From Eretmocerus hayati (Eukaryota; Arthropoda; Insecta; Hymenoptera; Aphelinidae): a stretch of 64,000 nucleotides of DNA. Both the position numbers and the translations under genes were made by a program. Under the pieces are notes generated by a model that searched no databases, had not been told where the DNA came from, and saw nothing but the letters and a program-made list of their open reading frames with translations. Below, one piece after another: positions 12,248 to 22,813 of this stretch. Positions within the stretch are counted from its first letter, which is position 1; every line of letters starts with the position of its first letter. The stretch covers positions 97,508,976 through 97,572,975 of the forward strand of contig CM056742.1 of assembly GCA_029851415.1 (NCBI GenBank). Reading direction: 5' to 3'.

Positions 12248-13043
12248 GCCAGTAACTGGATGTTACACATGTTACATGTAACATGTGTAACAGACCATGA
12301 AAAATTCAACAAAGAGCTCTGCCAGCATTGTAACACATGTGTTACAATCGAAAGTAGAACACTTTCAAAATCATTTTTTCAGTCGAATCATCAAAATTAA
12401 CTTGTGTCCGCACGTATGAATTGGAACAACAACATTCATTCTTCGATTTAGTCTGTGACAAAGCTCTGCCCGGTAGTGGGCTACGTACGTCTCAAAATTC
12501 ACTTAACCACTCACCTAAGTGCGCGTAGAGAACGCACGAAAAAGTCAAGTTAAAAGTGCGGACACGTAAGCTTGATCTGATCCCGTCGAAAAGTAGGCCG
12601 ACGTTATCCGCCTCAGCTGTAAAGGGCCAGCTCCGAATCTGCTCTCACCTGCTTATCAGTTCCTGCCTCGAAGAATATCATCTCTCGAGTAGTTCTGTAA
12701 GTTCGTCTAATTTTAAGTCACGCAAATTGTATTTAGATATTAAGGTTCTATATTTTGTTCAAGACATTATAATTTGGTTTAAATAAATCCAAAACTCATT
12801 TGCTAATTATACGCTATTATTTTCTGAAGATTTTACAATCGAATATTTTATCCATATTGAAACTATTAAAGTCAAATTGATCATTTCTAAAAATCCAAAT
12901 TCAATCAATTATTACTTCTGAAATCTACATTCCAAATTCCTGAAATCACTTCAATCATTTCTTTAAAACTACAATTCATTTGATCCAATTTTGATGAACA
13001 AATATCTCTCAATCTGGAATATTCATACGCAACCAGAGACCAG

Positions 13044-13082
<39 letters not shown>

Positions 13083-13207
13083 CAGTCTGAAGCCTCAACG
13101 CGATAACAGAGAATAGGTAAGTGCAACTGGGCAGTCCGCCCGTAAGCTGTTCACACGAACTCAAATAATTTATTTGTTACCCCGAGCCCTCCGCTCGGGT
13201 CATAACA
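12248..13207 (+). repeat. 3' LTR, second segment
   Basis: Continues the 3' LTR to its CATAACA end. Compared with the 5' LTR it lacks one TGTGTTACA unit and has an expanded (TA)n at 13047-13077. Confidence 0.9.
13047..13077. repeat. (TA)n microsatellite
   Basis: About 15 TA units in the 3' LTR; the 5' LTR has only about 5 at the equivalent place (about 1159-1168). Confidence 0.9.
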
Positions 13208-13211
13208 CTTG

Positions 13212-13875
13212 TGTCTATGGAAAAATTATACGTCTATCTGTAACACATTTGAATCAGTACGCATTAGTACAGATATTTAGAAATTTGAGCCCTATTCGCG
13301 TGTGTCTGATACTTTTGCGACACAAATGATTTTAATATCAAGCATGTTTGTAGTGGGCCGAGACGAAAAGATATTACTTGTGCGATGTATGGATTTCTAC
13401 GCGTATAGCCGGGTGATTTTACTTCGAAAACCCGAACCGGCATCAGACCACTGCGTAATGTCGGCCTCTCGTGAGTCTTAACCCCATCCTGGGTACAGAG
13501 ACGATCGGTCCGGCTTGCCCAATCGGGTCTGATGTATTCACTTTTGCCCACGTTTACGTCAAAATATTAATTTCTGTCTCGCCCTGGATCATAAATAGTC
13601 GCCAAGTTGACTATTTATCCCGATCCAAAGAGGGTTGCGATATTTTAATCCGCGTGCTCGCCGAAGCGGTCCACTTGGATATTCGAAATTTCAACTTACA
13701 TTCGGTCTTGGGGAGACCTGGGTACGCTCTCGATACAGGCGTATAGGTTTCAGCTTGTTGTAGTCTGCTGTCGTTCCAGCGCAAGTGACCGCGCACTCGT
13801 CCGTCGGCTAACTATATGCCTGAGCTCACCAGATCCCCACTTCAAGACCAATTTCGGCTGCTCGACTGGACGATT
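13212..13875. other. Unassigned region
   Basis: GC content rises slightly and two overlapping open frames of about 90 codons occur on opposite strands (13264-13551 minus, 13471-13746 plus), but neither resembles a family I know. Confidence 0.4.
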
Positions 13876-14760
13876 TCATAGACACGCGTATTCATGCATA
13901 CTAAGAGAAATCTTACCGCAAATTTGAATTGATTGGTCAGCTATTAGTATTGATATATCGGTGATCGTTCGTCGTGGAAAGGGTGTAAAATATAGCTGAT
14001 CTGACACATATATATCGAGTTTCCCAATCGTCGTGTAAAAGCAGTTTCTAAGTATTAGTACATTGATTAATTCACAATAATTCACTATACAATTGTTAGT
14101 ATTAGTATTACCACACCGTACATGCATGAATCTACTTACACGACTGGTCTGATGGTCATCTGCGCAAGTGGCTGACTGGAAATTCTGATTTCTAAAACTT
14201 TTAAAATTATCTGAAAATTGCAGACGTTGCACGAGGAACCAGAGTCGATCCACTAATTCAGTCGGATCGTTCCAATATACGTAATCAGAAGCCCTTCCAA
14301 TCTCAGCAACTTTATATTGAGCCAAATCTTTTCTGACAGATTTGCTTTTCTTAGGATCAGGGAATAACGGGGCTATCATTGTAATGAATTGAGTCCTCTT
14401 CTGTTTTCGTATGGGCTCATCAGGACTATGTCGCTTCCTGGGAGCACTCGATATATCAAGAATTCCCCGATGAATAGTCATATTGTGTATGCTGATTAAT
14501 TGCTGCTTCGGTGCTTTTTCGAGAAGAAGCTCGAGCAAACCAACTGTTTTTGGGTATCGAGTATTGCCAATCATAAAGTCATCATCAGTTAATTTTATAT
14601 CGAAATTGATGAGCACGATCCTCGGACCAACTCTTCTCACACCATATATTTTATCGAGTGGGCCCTTCTGGGCATTCTTATTCAGTGGCGTTAAATATAT
14701 CAGGTGTTGGGGCCGGTGAGAAGAACGGTTGCTTTCATGTATTTGGATTACTGTCGTCAT
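13876..14760 (-). pseudogene. Polinton-associated protein of unknown function, relic
   Basis: An open frame of 294 codons. Its first half matches, by recall, a protein recurrent beside Polinton capsid and ATPase genes in insects: IYGVRR, then MIGNTRYPKTVGLLELL (the family usually has a conserved Y-x-GT-GLWELL block), then QFITMIAPLF, then YVYWNDPTELVDRLWFLV (family block ELVDRLRLL). After about residue 185 the similarity stops: the usual AGN-hNE block is replaced by unrelated sequence that continues only because no stop intervenes. The N-terminal part of the family is also missing or unreadable upstream. Function is unknown; the context suggests a virion or packaging role. It runs in the same direction as the ATPase relic. 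Confidence 0.65.
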
Positions 14761-14949
14761 TCACAATTCCAAATGAGATGTTGTTTCGTACAGTATCGAT
14801 TAAAAATGTTGATTCATTCATCGGTGATTCATCCAGCCTCGATTGGTCGAGTGAAATCAACTTTATGCGGTCGGATTTCTTCTCGAGGAGTGGGCTCATA
14901 TTGAGTTTGCGATATCAACTATTGGCTTGAAAGTCTCTTCGAGATATAG

Positions 14950-15025
14950 CTGCATCACCTCCCGCTGATGAGTCCGGCTGTAGACAGTGGGACGAAACGC
15001 CACCCGCGTTAACGCCAGTAGAATC
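14950..15025 (+). ncRNA. Hammerhead-ribozyme-like core (stem I not evident)
   Basis: CTGATGA at 14965-14971 is followed by a stem II of 8 pairs plus one G-G mismatch (14972-14980 with 14985-14993, tetraloop TAGA). GAAA follows at 14994-14997, and a stem III hairpin closes with CGC/GCG around CACCC (14998-15008), then U-U at 15009-15010 where cleavage would fall. All invariant core bases are present. The flanks needed for stem I (CCTCCCG and AACGCCAG) do not pair, so it is either a relic or needs a distant strand. It lies between the two minus-strand Polinton relics. Confidence 0.45.
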
Positions 15026-16050
15026 ATTTTTTCCAATATCCTCATCTAAAATCATTTACCATCAAAATCTTTTGATGCACCTCCGTATTCAAACGAAGCT
15101 CAGAGGTGCACAGATTGGAATAGAGGTATTCATCTCAATCTGTGACATACTCCAGCATATACGCTGGATTATCAGAATACATTTATGTATTGGTTCCAAA
15201 AAGGTGGCTCGGAAAGCCCGAGTAGTAGAGTTTGGAGTTTGAAATCAAATCTCCCCAAAATCTCGTTCAGAATGAGCTTTATCATGTTTCGATAAATTGT
15301 ATTCTTCACGGATAGCATCTCTCGATTGAACGAGTTGATGTAAGGTATCTGAATTCTTTTGGAATTCCGTTGTGCATGCAGGTTGGTACTCGAATGTCAA
15401 CTAATCGGTGTCAATCATTGGGCACCTATATTTATAGCAAAATTGTCGAAGTCCTCTCTGTATCCACCTTTATTCAATGGTCCATCTTCATCGATCACTA
15501 GAAAACCGGATTTGTCGTTATTCTAGCAATGTGAGCATAGACTTTTGAACGCTTCAAACGTTATATCTATATTGACGTGATTATCATACACGCTCCGACT
15601 ATTCAAGAGACCCTTACGACACAGGACGAGTAAATGAACATTGTCTTGTATTAGCTGCTTTGGAACACGCGCGTATGACTGACAGGAATAAAATTTATTG
15701 AAAATACGAAACTTGAAAATATTGGATTCAAACAATATCTTGATGATCATCATAGATATAAAGAGGGATTTGGGTACCTCTTTGCTCGGATTGACTGAAA
15801 ATATTCCAGGTGCAATCCATGATTTCATTACAACAAGCAAGACCATTATAACTATCCAAATCACGTAACATTAACACTCATCAGATCTATAAATCTATTA
15901 ATGAATTCATTCTGGCTATTTGAGAGAGGCTCGCCACACGTTTTCGATCTTTTCCTCTCATTCCGTGCCCAAGATGAAGGATCGCTTCGAATTTCCCGTT
16001 TCTCGCCATCGTTATTACTGTCACAATCCATATTCTAAATTTTATACACT

Positions 16051-16275
16051 ATGAGACAGACAAGATCAACGTCTGCAGAGCTATCGGATGATACATTAGA
16101 TACTACAGCACTTTTTGATCATTTCAAAATTCGAGTTGAGTTCGGAGCGGAGAGTATAGGCCCGGATGCCTATACACCATTCGAGGCGCCCCAGCTCGTC
16201 GACCAACTGGCGCCAAGAATCACAGCAATCAATTGTGCGAGTGATAGATGTGATGATACAGTGCAAGAGTATTAG
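16051..16275 (+). other. Unrecognised 74-codon ORF
   Basis: ATG-initiated, acidic and without recognisable motifs; it sits inside the disrupted part of the ATPase relic. It could be chance or part of inserted sequence. Confidence 0.2.
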
Positions 16276-16300
16276 TTTTTGTAGGTTTTTTCATCAATCC

Positions 16301-16360
16301 ATGCAAAAAAAGCCCCATATCCTATACATGGGTTCCTTTTTGCATGGACCAAATCTCAAG
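16301..16360. repeat. Short hairpin with CCATGCAAAAA arms
   Basis: CCATGCAAAAAAAG.. and ..CTTTTTGCATGG form a ~50-base inverted repeat. A further CTTTTTGCATGG at about 17661-17672 beyond the MITE suggests that these are termini of an older element within the ATPase gene. Confidence 0.5.
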
Positions 16361-16387
16361 GATTGGTCATATCGGAAAAATTCCATA

Positions 16388-17578
16388 TGAGGGTTTCCAT
16401 GGATCTTTCAACTATTGACCCTCTGGAATAAGAAGAAATTTCCTCATCGCACACGTTTGAAATGGGTTTCGTGATTCTTAGAGCTCGAAAACATGTGAAA
16501 AAAGTGGCACCACTCTCTTCCAAGCCGAGGTATCTGGTTTAGAACGACATGTACGGAATTTCACACTTGAAACATTCGTGAATTAACTTCAATCGAATAG
16601 ATTTGATTTAAAACATTGTCTAAACGATCGGTACGGATTATATTTTGCCTGACTCGACTCTAAGATGAATTTCATCATCGATTTCTCCGAAATTCAATGT
16701 AAATTTCCAAAATCGAGTCAAGAGCTATGAGTCTCATTTCAACTCCTAGAATACTCTGTGGTGTCATTTTGTTTATATTTCAGCCGTATACTATGTAAAA
16801 ACCGAGAAAATCGCGATACCATCACATTTAGAGGATAATTTAGCTTACCATTCCGATTCAAATATTCCTCCTCAGCTTCTCACAGAAATACCGATCGACA
16901 ATTGCAACTCAAAACAGTGCGGTTATATCCTTTTTGTGATGAAGAAGAAAGAGCACCACGTGCCAACCCTGTGCTTCGCATCTCCTGGGTATGGCATCAA
17001 GAAATGACCATTTTCAAAGCCAGTGGCGCGATAACTTTATGAGCTTTGAAGGTTTATAAAATTTGTCCAGATCAACGCACACTCACGAACCAAACGGGAT
17101 CCGATTCGTCTTCTTTTTAACTTTGAAAACTGATTGCTAAATTCTCTGTTTTGCACAAGGTATTTCATCATTTTCGTAAACAATAGCCAGAGGAAGTTTT
17201 CCCACAAAACTCGGTTACATCGATGAATGAGAGCTGATATCATAGCCAAATCAGCGCACACCTCTGAATCAAGGATTTTCTCAAAATATGAGATTAGTAG
17301 ATGCATATATCATTCCACCGAGGTAGTTGGGGCATAGGTATGAAACTTACAGCCTTATCAATTCAAAAAATCGCGTTGGTACGTTTGTGAACTACCCAAA
17401 AATCATCTTTTGCGGTCTTCTGTTGACAAATCAGAATGCGTTTCAACAAGAAAGAATGTAAGCCATATTGGATGATGCCAAATACTATATAATGCCACTC
17501 CTGCGCACTCCGAATAGTTCAAAATACTCCTGGAACACTGCAGTAACACAAAATTTAAAAGTTCCGTGGAAACCCTCA
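16388..17578. mobile_element. 1.2-kb MITE, copy 2, inserted in the ATPase relic
   Basis: Reverse-orientation homologue of 3896-5089, with TGAGGGTTTCC termini and TA on both sides (16386-16387 and 17579-17580). Its apparent ORFs are not conserved in copy 1. Confidence 0.82.
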
Positions 17579-18059
17579 TATGCAGGTGATAGAGGAATGT
17601 TCAAAGAGTGCAAATATCACCTTATCTCAATTTCGCAAAAAATGGCGCTTAGGTCTCTTTTTGCATGGCTTGATTCTCATGTGATCTTAGTTCTCGGTTG
17701 CTACGTCAACAAGATCATGATACTGTTGGGGAATGCTTCATCAGGTGATACTACGGACTCATGTTTACCAAACGAATGATACTGGATCCCATCGATTGAC
17801 TCCAACCATTATTTCAAGAACGGATATCTTGGTTGGTTCAATGGTTTCGAATACACATAAACATTCTCAGATTTTAACCCATTCGGATGTGTGATCAGAG
17901 CCAGCAGGATATTTGTCTTACCACAGTTTGATGTGTCACAGAAAACGGCGCGAATGCTGTAGGGTGGCAGATCAGATGTCTACTAACTCTCTTCTCTTCG
18001 CCAACATCAAAATTGATGACTGGCAATTTGAGGTCCTACTCCGCAAAGTCCATGTTCAT

Positions 18060-19243
18060 CAGAAGAGGGGAAGTTTCTAAATGGCTTGAAGGGTATAGAT
18101 AGCGTACTTATATAACCGTGGATCAGTCATCTTTCATAAGTCGAAGAGTGGTGATCACTTACAAACGTCTCCCGCAGAAGCGTGAGATCAGACGTGGGTA
18201 GTGAATAAATTCCTCAATGAATTGCTTGTTGAGCTACATATTCGAGCCCGATCAGAAAACTCAAGAGGTTCCACACGAGGGCCTCGCGTGGCGGCCGCTA
18301 ATGTGCCGCGCGTGGGAAGTAACGGCCCCTTCACGGGAGCCCCCAGCCACATTCTCTCAGTCGATTTTCAATCTTTGCAGTTTTGTCCTGTTAGGTAATT
18401 GAGATTCGTTCAGCCTGGCTATATGTGATAGTGATAAAAGGTTTAGGAACTCTAGAAACAGATTCCCTCCTCCGTCTTATAGACTATAACCTCCGAGAGG
18501 AGGCAAAAATTTGACATAAAATGATTCATCATTTTCTCTTGAAACTGGTGGTGTGTTCTCCAAGTCACTCGTGTGGATCTGTTCATCGAGTGTAAAAATT
18601 GGCGCATACTAGGAATATCACTCTATCTGGCTCATGAAATGAATAGCGACTGTATCATCTTCCAAAACCATATAGCTAGTTGATGCAACACAAAGTAGTC
18701 AAACACTGTATAGAGAGAGACAATTTCGCTCTTGCATGTGAATATTTACCTCAGATGAAAAGATGCACGATATATTTTGAGTAAACTCTGATGCAGAGAT
18801 TAGCTTGAAAACATAACACACATCTCTCTGCATCTCACTGATTTATTATTGCTCGATCATAACATCTAGGTTTTGTTTAATTTTCACATTCACAACCACA
18901 ATGTATATTAGATTTCTCTTCAAGTCGTCTATTTCTTTACTCCAGCATTAGTAATTCAGATAACGGATGAAATACTATAGCCGAGTGATCGAGAAAATCC
19001 AAACGGAAACATCATTTCTCGACATCGACATAGCATATACTTGACCAACCTTGACGGCACTTGACAGAGCGGGGCTCAAGCGAGGCGAGCGTTACATTTC
19101 AATGTATAAGCTCCCAGGGCCTCCGCGGCCACCTCGACTTTTGCCACGCGAGGGCCACGAGGGGAACCGCGGCGTAAGCGTGGCGATTTCTGATCGGGAG
19201 GGTATCAACTCTGTGGGCCTGGCTTAAGAGAGGGATATTGCTG
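18060..19243. other. Spacer between ATPase and pX-like gene
   Basis: Mostly AT-rich with no long ORF. Two GC-rich islands (about 18245-18320 and 19105-19205) share inverted similarity (CCACGCGAGG and TTTCTGATCGGG elements). The divergent genes on either side suggest a promoter region, but no specific signal is clear. Confidence 0.4.
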
Positions 19244-19897
19244 ATGAAATTTTTCGCTGATGGAACGTGGACACGGATTCCTGCTGAGGACGCTGGTGTA
19301 GGCAAAAAAGCTGCAGCTTATTCCGCAACTTACGCCATAAGATTGAAGTCTTATGGCGTATTGAAGTTGTTAGGTATGGGGATCGCTTTCAACAAAGTCG
19401 TCAAAGCTGCTTTGAAATCAATCAAATCTATTCGGAATTCTCGAGTTGTCATGATATCAGCAGTGAAGGGTGCTCGAGAGGCTATGAAAGCGGTCGGAGG
19501 AAAAAAGTACGTCAAGCCACCTCGAGTTCTACCAGGAGCAAAGAAAGTTGATGGATTTTTACCATTCCTAGTTCCTTTGTTTGCGGAATTTAGCGCAACG
19601 GGTGCCTTAGCTGGAGGTGTTTCTGGTATAGTTAAGACTATCATGACGCCAAGTCTGCTGAGAAGTAATTCGGAAGGTTCGAAGCATAATAGAGCCATGG
19701 AACTGATTGCCCTTGGGAAGGGCCTCTACCTCAAGCCTTGCGGAACTGGTTTGAGGCTGCACATCCCATCGCGGTTCATGACACCGGAAGAGAAGACGAT
19801 CCGCCGCATCAAAAAGCGAAATTCTGTGCGAAGGAAAAAGACGCGAAAGGAGCACAAAAAACATCTCGCCCCCGAACCGTGCGTTGACAAATCTTGA
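19244..19897 (+). CDS. pX-like (adenovirus minor core type) Polinton protein, intact ORF
   Basis: A 217-residue ORF from ATG 19244. The centre contains VDGFLPFLVPLFAEF followed by GALAGGVSGIV, the hydrophobic Gly/Ala-rich block typical of pX-like core proteins in Polintons/adintoviruses. Next come ALGKGLYLKPCGTGLRL, a motif recurrent in the insect homologues (GKGLYLKPY-GLGL), and a strongly basic tail rich in Arg/Lys, suited to binding DNA. By analogy with adenovirus it would help condense the genome in the particle. It lies just upstream of, and in the same direction as, the capsid relic. Unlike every other gene of this element it has no stop or frameshift. Identification is by recalled motifs; the function is by analogy. 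Confidence 0.72.
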   Translation: MKFFADGTWTRIPAEDAGVGKKAAAYSATYAIRLKSYGVLKLLGMGIAFNKVVKAALKSIKSIRNSRVVMISAVKGAREAMKAVGGKKYVKPPRVLPGAKKVDGFLPFLVPLFAEFSATGALAGGVSGIVKTIMTPSLLRSNSEGSKHNRAMELIALGKGLYLKPCGTGLRLHIPSRFMTPEEKTIRRIKKRNSVRRKKTRKEHKKHLAPEPCVDKS

Positions 19898-20449
19898 TTT
19901 GGTGGAATACGCTGGACTGATGAGAATTCAAAATTTCAGAGGCGTTTTCATGATAGATTTTCCGCCATGATCGGATCCTCTTGAGAATGAGGCCTGCAGA
20001 TGCAACCTAGATACGTCTCGCAATCCTGGTACTCGTTGGGTTTGCTGGCGTCAGCAAGATGATGATGTTCCTCATTTAACCTCGCAACCATACGAGGCTT
20101 GGAGGTGCATAGTTCGAGTTGAAGTAATTCAACTAGATCTATGACATGAGTCAGCGAAATTTGTTGACACAATGCTACTGGCAAAAGCCGATCAATGGAA
20201 ATCCAATCATTTGTAATTCCCGCCAGTGATGAATACAGTGCTTGATCGTATCGATCGAACACAAATATTAGTTTGATATAGATGATGTTTCTCATTTCGA
20301 TAGTTTTGGAGATTTACAGCCACCTGTGGAAGTACTGCTCTACCTCGGAGTCGATGAAGTGAAGTGTGATCATACAAGGTTTTAGAATTATAATAGTTTC
20401 AATTGTGGGCATTTATATCTGGACTTCCTGAGTGGGAGACTAAATTGTT
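19898..20449. other. Spacer, nothing recognised
   Basis: Contains a 115-codon minus-strand open frame (19948-20295) with no family resemblance. Confidence 0.4.
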
Positions 20450-20672
20450 GCCCTCGACAAAGAAATCCATCTCCCATTGTGGGCCAATGTACACTTGGGA
20501 GCAGTCTGAACTGTCCACACTGTGGCCAACTTGAAGGTCACTCTCTCATGCAATTAGCATAGAAGAGAGACCTTCAAGTTGGCTGCATTGGTGGACAGTT
20601 CAGACTGCTCCCGAGTGTATCTTTACATTAGCCCACAATGGAAGGTGTTTTTCTCCGTCGGGGGCGACGATA
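20450..20672. mobile_element. ~220-bp fold-back element
   Basis: The left arm, about 20474-20545 (CATTGTGGGCC.. AGCAGTCTGAACTGTCCAC), pairs with the right arm, about 20562-20640, around a ~20-base loop. The outer right end, GTGTTTTTCTCCGTCGGGGGCGACGATAT, resembles the ends of the minisatellite-bounded unit at 38603 and 43622. It lies between the pX-like gene and the capsid relic. Confidence 0.75.
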
Positions 20673-20688
20673 TGAGGGTTGTAGAGTG

Positions 20689-21845
20689 TTAGTACCCACT
20701 GATTTTTAGTTCGACAACGGTCAACAACAGTGATGAGATTAGAATATCGATTCAACATCAAGACTTGAGTCCGCTCCCTTCTCGGAGTTCACTCCACGTA
20801 AGCGGTAGAATAACCAAGACATATGGAACTCTATTGACTGCTACAAAGTTTGTGAATAATGGCCCATGTTACCTTTTCGAAGATGAAATCCATAATGTGA
20901 ATGGAGTGGAAATAGATGGATGTAGGAATGTGGCTATGACAAGTGTCATGGAAGATTGGTTATCGTATCAACAAAATCAGAACTCACGTTAGAGGATGCA
21001 GGTTGGATAGATGTGGGGGAGACTCAATTGATATGTGATGCAAATGGTGATTTTGATGTATTAATTCCTCTGAACATTATGTTCGGGTTTGCTGGAGGTT
21101 ATTGTATAATTGTAGTCAATGCTAAATATGAATTGTCATTGTATTAATGCTTGTCCCATCTCGTTCGAACTCAGACTGTGTCACTCAAACTACTGTGGCG
21201 CGAGGTAAAAATTGGGGGTATGGAAATTTGAAAACCACACTGAATGAAGTAGAATGGCTCATGCCCTATGTCGTGGTCTCGGATTGAGTGAAAACTCTTC
21301 TCTTCAGATATATCCAGAGAGATAAGCCTATCAGTATGAGTTTTCGAACGTAGGAATTGTACGAGTATCCGCTTTTACCAACTGCTCAAAAACATGTATG
21401 GACGGTCAAGACTTCGAGTCAACTTGAAAAACCGCGTTTCATTATTCTTATTTTCTAAACAAATCGGAAAATTGTCAAATATAAGAGTTTGAGTCAATTC
21501 GATCACTGCAATTTGAGTGATGTAAGACCATAACTCAATTCTCAATGTTATCTATATGGAAATATGAATTTGCAAATGGATCGCAATCAGTTTGCCATTT
21601 TGTACGTTATGTACTTCAATTTCTAAAATTCATTCTATGGAGAAGAGAATGAACGTATGTTAACAAAATCTCACTTCATCACATATGGAAGATTGATTCT
21701 CATGATTGTTCAAAATAAAATGAAACGATGAAGAGTGCTTCAGTTGATATCCGCCTCGAGTTTGAATCCAGAAACAATTCCCCTGCGAATGCGTCAGCCT
21801 ATTGTCTAATATTACATGACAAAATTTTCGAGTATAATCCAATCA
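20689..21845 (+). pseudogene. Polinton/adintovirus-type major capsid protein (double jelly roll), disrupted
   Basis: Reading across frames recovers, in order, the blocks typical of insect double-jelly-roll capsid proteins: NNSDEIRISIQHQDL (about 20718), KFVNNGPCYLFEDEI (about 20846), VNGVEIDGCRNVAMTS (about 20898), LIPLNIMFGFAGGY (about 21060), RDKPISMSFR (about 21320), ELYEYPLLPTAQKHVWTVK (about 21352), FDHCNLSDV and MDRNQFAILYVMYFNF (about 21575). It breaks at a TAG near 20686, at a frameshift near 20985, at another near 21147, and at about seven in-frame stops downstream. The normal role is to form the icosahedral shell. Order and spacing match a full-length ancestor, so this is decay in place rather than a fragment. 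Confidence 0.85.
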
Positions 21846-21939
21846 GCGGCAACGTGGATGCACTTGTTTGAGGAGAGAGAGTGGCGAGAAACTCTATAAA
21901 AGCAGCCGGCTAATTTTCCGAAAATTATTTTGCGTCGAG

Positions 21940-22433
21940 ATGGAGTACGTGGTGGACATGCAAGGTTTCAAGCAACTGGTAGATGATTACGTACTGAGAG
22001 AGCTGTCCATTGCTCCACTCAAAGGTGATTCTAAAGCTCGAGTATTCCTATCTCAACAACCATTCTCGTTCCGGAGATCTGCTGAGAAATACGGACGAGA
22101 ATCAGAGCTTATCATGGTATCTCTTGGGAGGCTGGTGAAATCTCCTATACTGAGAGACGTAATGCACTCCGAGAAAATCTTTAAGATACAACAATGATTC
22201 ATGTAGTGGATGAAATGGAGAAGAAATGGTTGGAGCGCTTCAAATTCAAAGTTCGTGACGTCACAGAATCAAGATTCGTGAACTTGGAAATGATATATTC
22301 GAAGGAGTTGGTCTTTGTTTGTCCGCATCACACAGAGTCATACAAAGCAGTGTGTGCTCAGCGTAATGTGGAATTGATTAGAGAATTTTTACAAAATCTC
22401 AAGAGGAATGGGATGGAGTGGGGGAGACTATAG
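21940..22433 (+). pseudogene. VDMQGFK-type protein (possible RNase H-fold family), frameshifted
   Basis: ATG 21940 opens VVDMQGFKQLVDDYVLRELS, the N-terminal signature of a multicopy insect family often found with Polinton-like genes. The first frame ends at TGA 22195-22197; an overlapping ATG at 22194 opens the next frame, which carries the family's C-terminal blocks EKKWLERF and CPHHTESYKAVCAQRNV. The family is normally one protein, so the ATGA junction is most simply a frameshift. The middle (usually a Pro/Phe-rich part and a Trp-rich block) is shortened. The nuclease-like reading of VDxQGF is speculative. Confidence 0.55.
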
Positions 22434-22479
22434 AAGGCATTCAACTCCCAAACTGACGTCATTCTATCAATAGATAGCG

Positions 22480-22698
22480 ATGGGTAGCAGTCCCAGCGAC
22501 AAGCAAGAGCATACTCCTCTTTTAGGGGATTGCAGAAAAAACCGAGATGCGCCATCTCGTGACGAATGGAAGAGTTATGGGCGCAATTCCTCTCCTGCCC
22601 CACCTAAGGGTCCTTGTTCAGACAAGGAGGATTATGAGAGAGCTGAGGCCAGGGTGACAAGCGTAGTGCTTACCCTCCCCTCAAGCCCCTCTTGTTAA
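22480..22698 (+). CDS. Unrecognised 72-aa ORF
   Basis: ATG-initiated, hydrophilic, rich in Ser, Pro, Asp and Lys, with no motif known to me. Its 3' end runs into one arm of the hairpin that follows. It may be a small Polinton accessory gene or chance. Confidence 0.25.
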   Translation: MGSSPSDKQEHTPLLGDCRKNRDAPSRDEWKSYGRNSSPAPPKGPCSDKEDYERAEARVTSVVLTLPSSPSC

Positions 22699-22802
22699 CC
22701 GATCTGCAGAGTATAGTCGGAGAGATTTCACTTTCGCCGTGGCGCGCTCTGTGCATGGCTAGAGGGGCTTGAGGTTAGGATAAGCACTACGCTCGTTATC
22801 CC
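22655..22802. repeat. 35-bp-arm inverted repeat
   Basis: AAGCGTAGTGCTTACCC.. CTCAAGCCCCTCT (about 22658-22692) inverts to AGAGGGGCTTGAGG.. AAGCACTACGCT (about 22760-22795) around a ~68-base loop. It sits between two plus-strand ORFs and could be a fold-back insertion or a 3'-end structure. Confidence 0.7.
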
Positions 22803-22813
22803 TGAGTAAGACC

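Larger units (their letters stand above)
230..13207 (+). mobile_element. Gypsy-like LTR retrotransposon with gag but no visible pol
   Basis: The element is bounded by two ~1.07-kb direct repeats that start TGTGGCGTCCC and end CATAACA. CTTG lies immediately outside both ends (226-229 and 13208-13211), as expected of a 4-bp target duplication. A PBS-like stretch follows the 5' LTR and a purine tract GACAGGGGAGG precedes the 3' LTR. The interior holds one long gag ORF and no readable protease, RT, RNase H or integrase. Two later insertions inflate it: a TA-flanked MITE (3896-5089) and a fold-back-rich element inside the 3' LTR (8429-12243). The LTRs differ by only scattered substitutions, so the insertion is fairly young. 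Seen: structure and gag. Inferred: Gypsy-like assignment, from TSD length and PBS style. Confidence 0.88.
15418..18059 (-). pseudogene. Polinton-type packaging ATPase (FtsK/HerA-like), disrupted
   Basis: Read on the minus strand from ATG 18059, the family start (LKLPVINFDVGEE) is followed by a Walker A block, CGKTNILL, at about 17905-17930. Next come SKPLNQPRYP, ESIDGIQYHSFG and PNSIMI leading into the Walker B region (about 17700), where a frameshift and stop occur. The downstream half resumes at 15864: CQSYARVPKQLIQDN, then a VNIDITFEAFK block, a TAG stop at 15523-15525 in place of a usual Trp, and then SGFLVIDEDGP to about 15418. The halves are separated by ~1.8 kb that includes a 1.2-kb MITE (16388-17578). 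In the family this enzyme pumps DNA into capsids. At least three stops and one frameshift make it non-functional. Confidence 0.85.

Noticed and set aside
22194..22433. ATGA overlap as real translational coupling in the VDMQGFK gene
   Set aside because: The family is a single protein and the neighbouring genes are decayed, so a frameshift is simpler.
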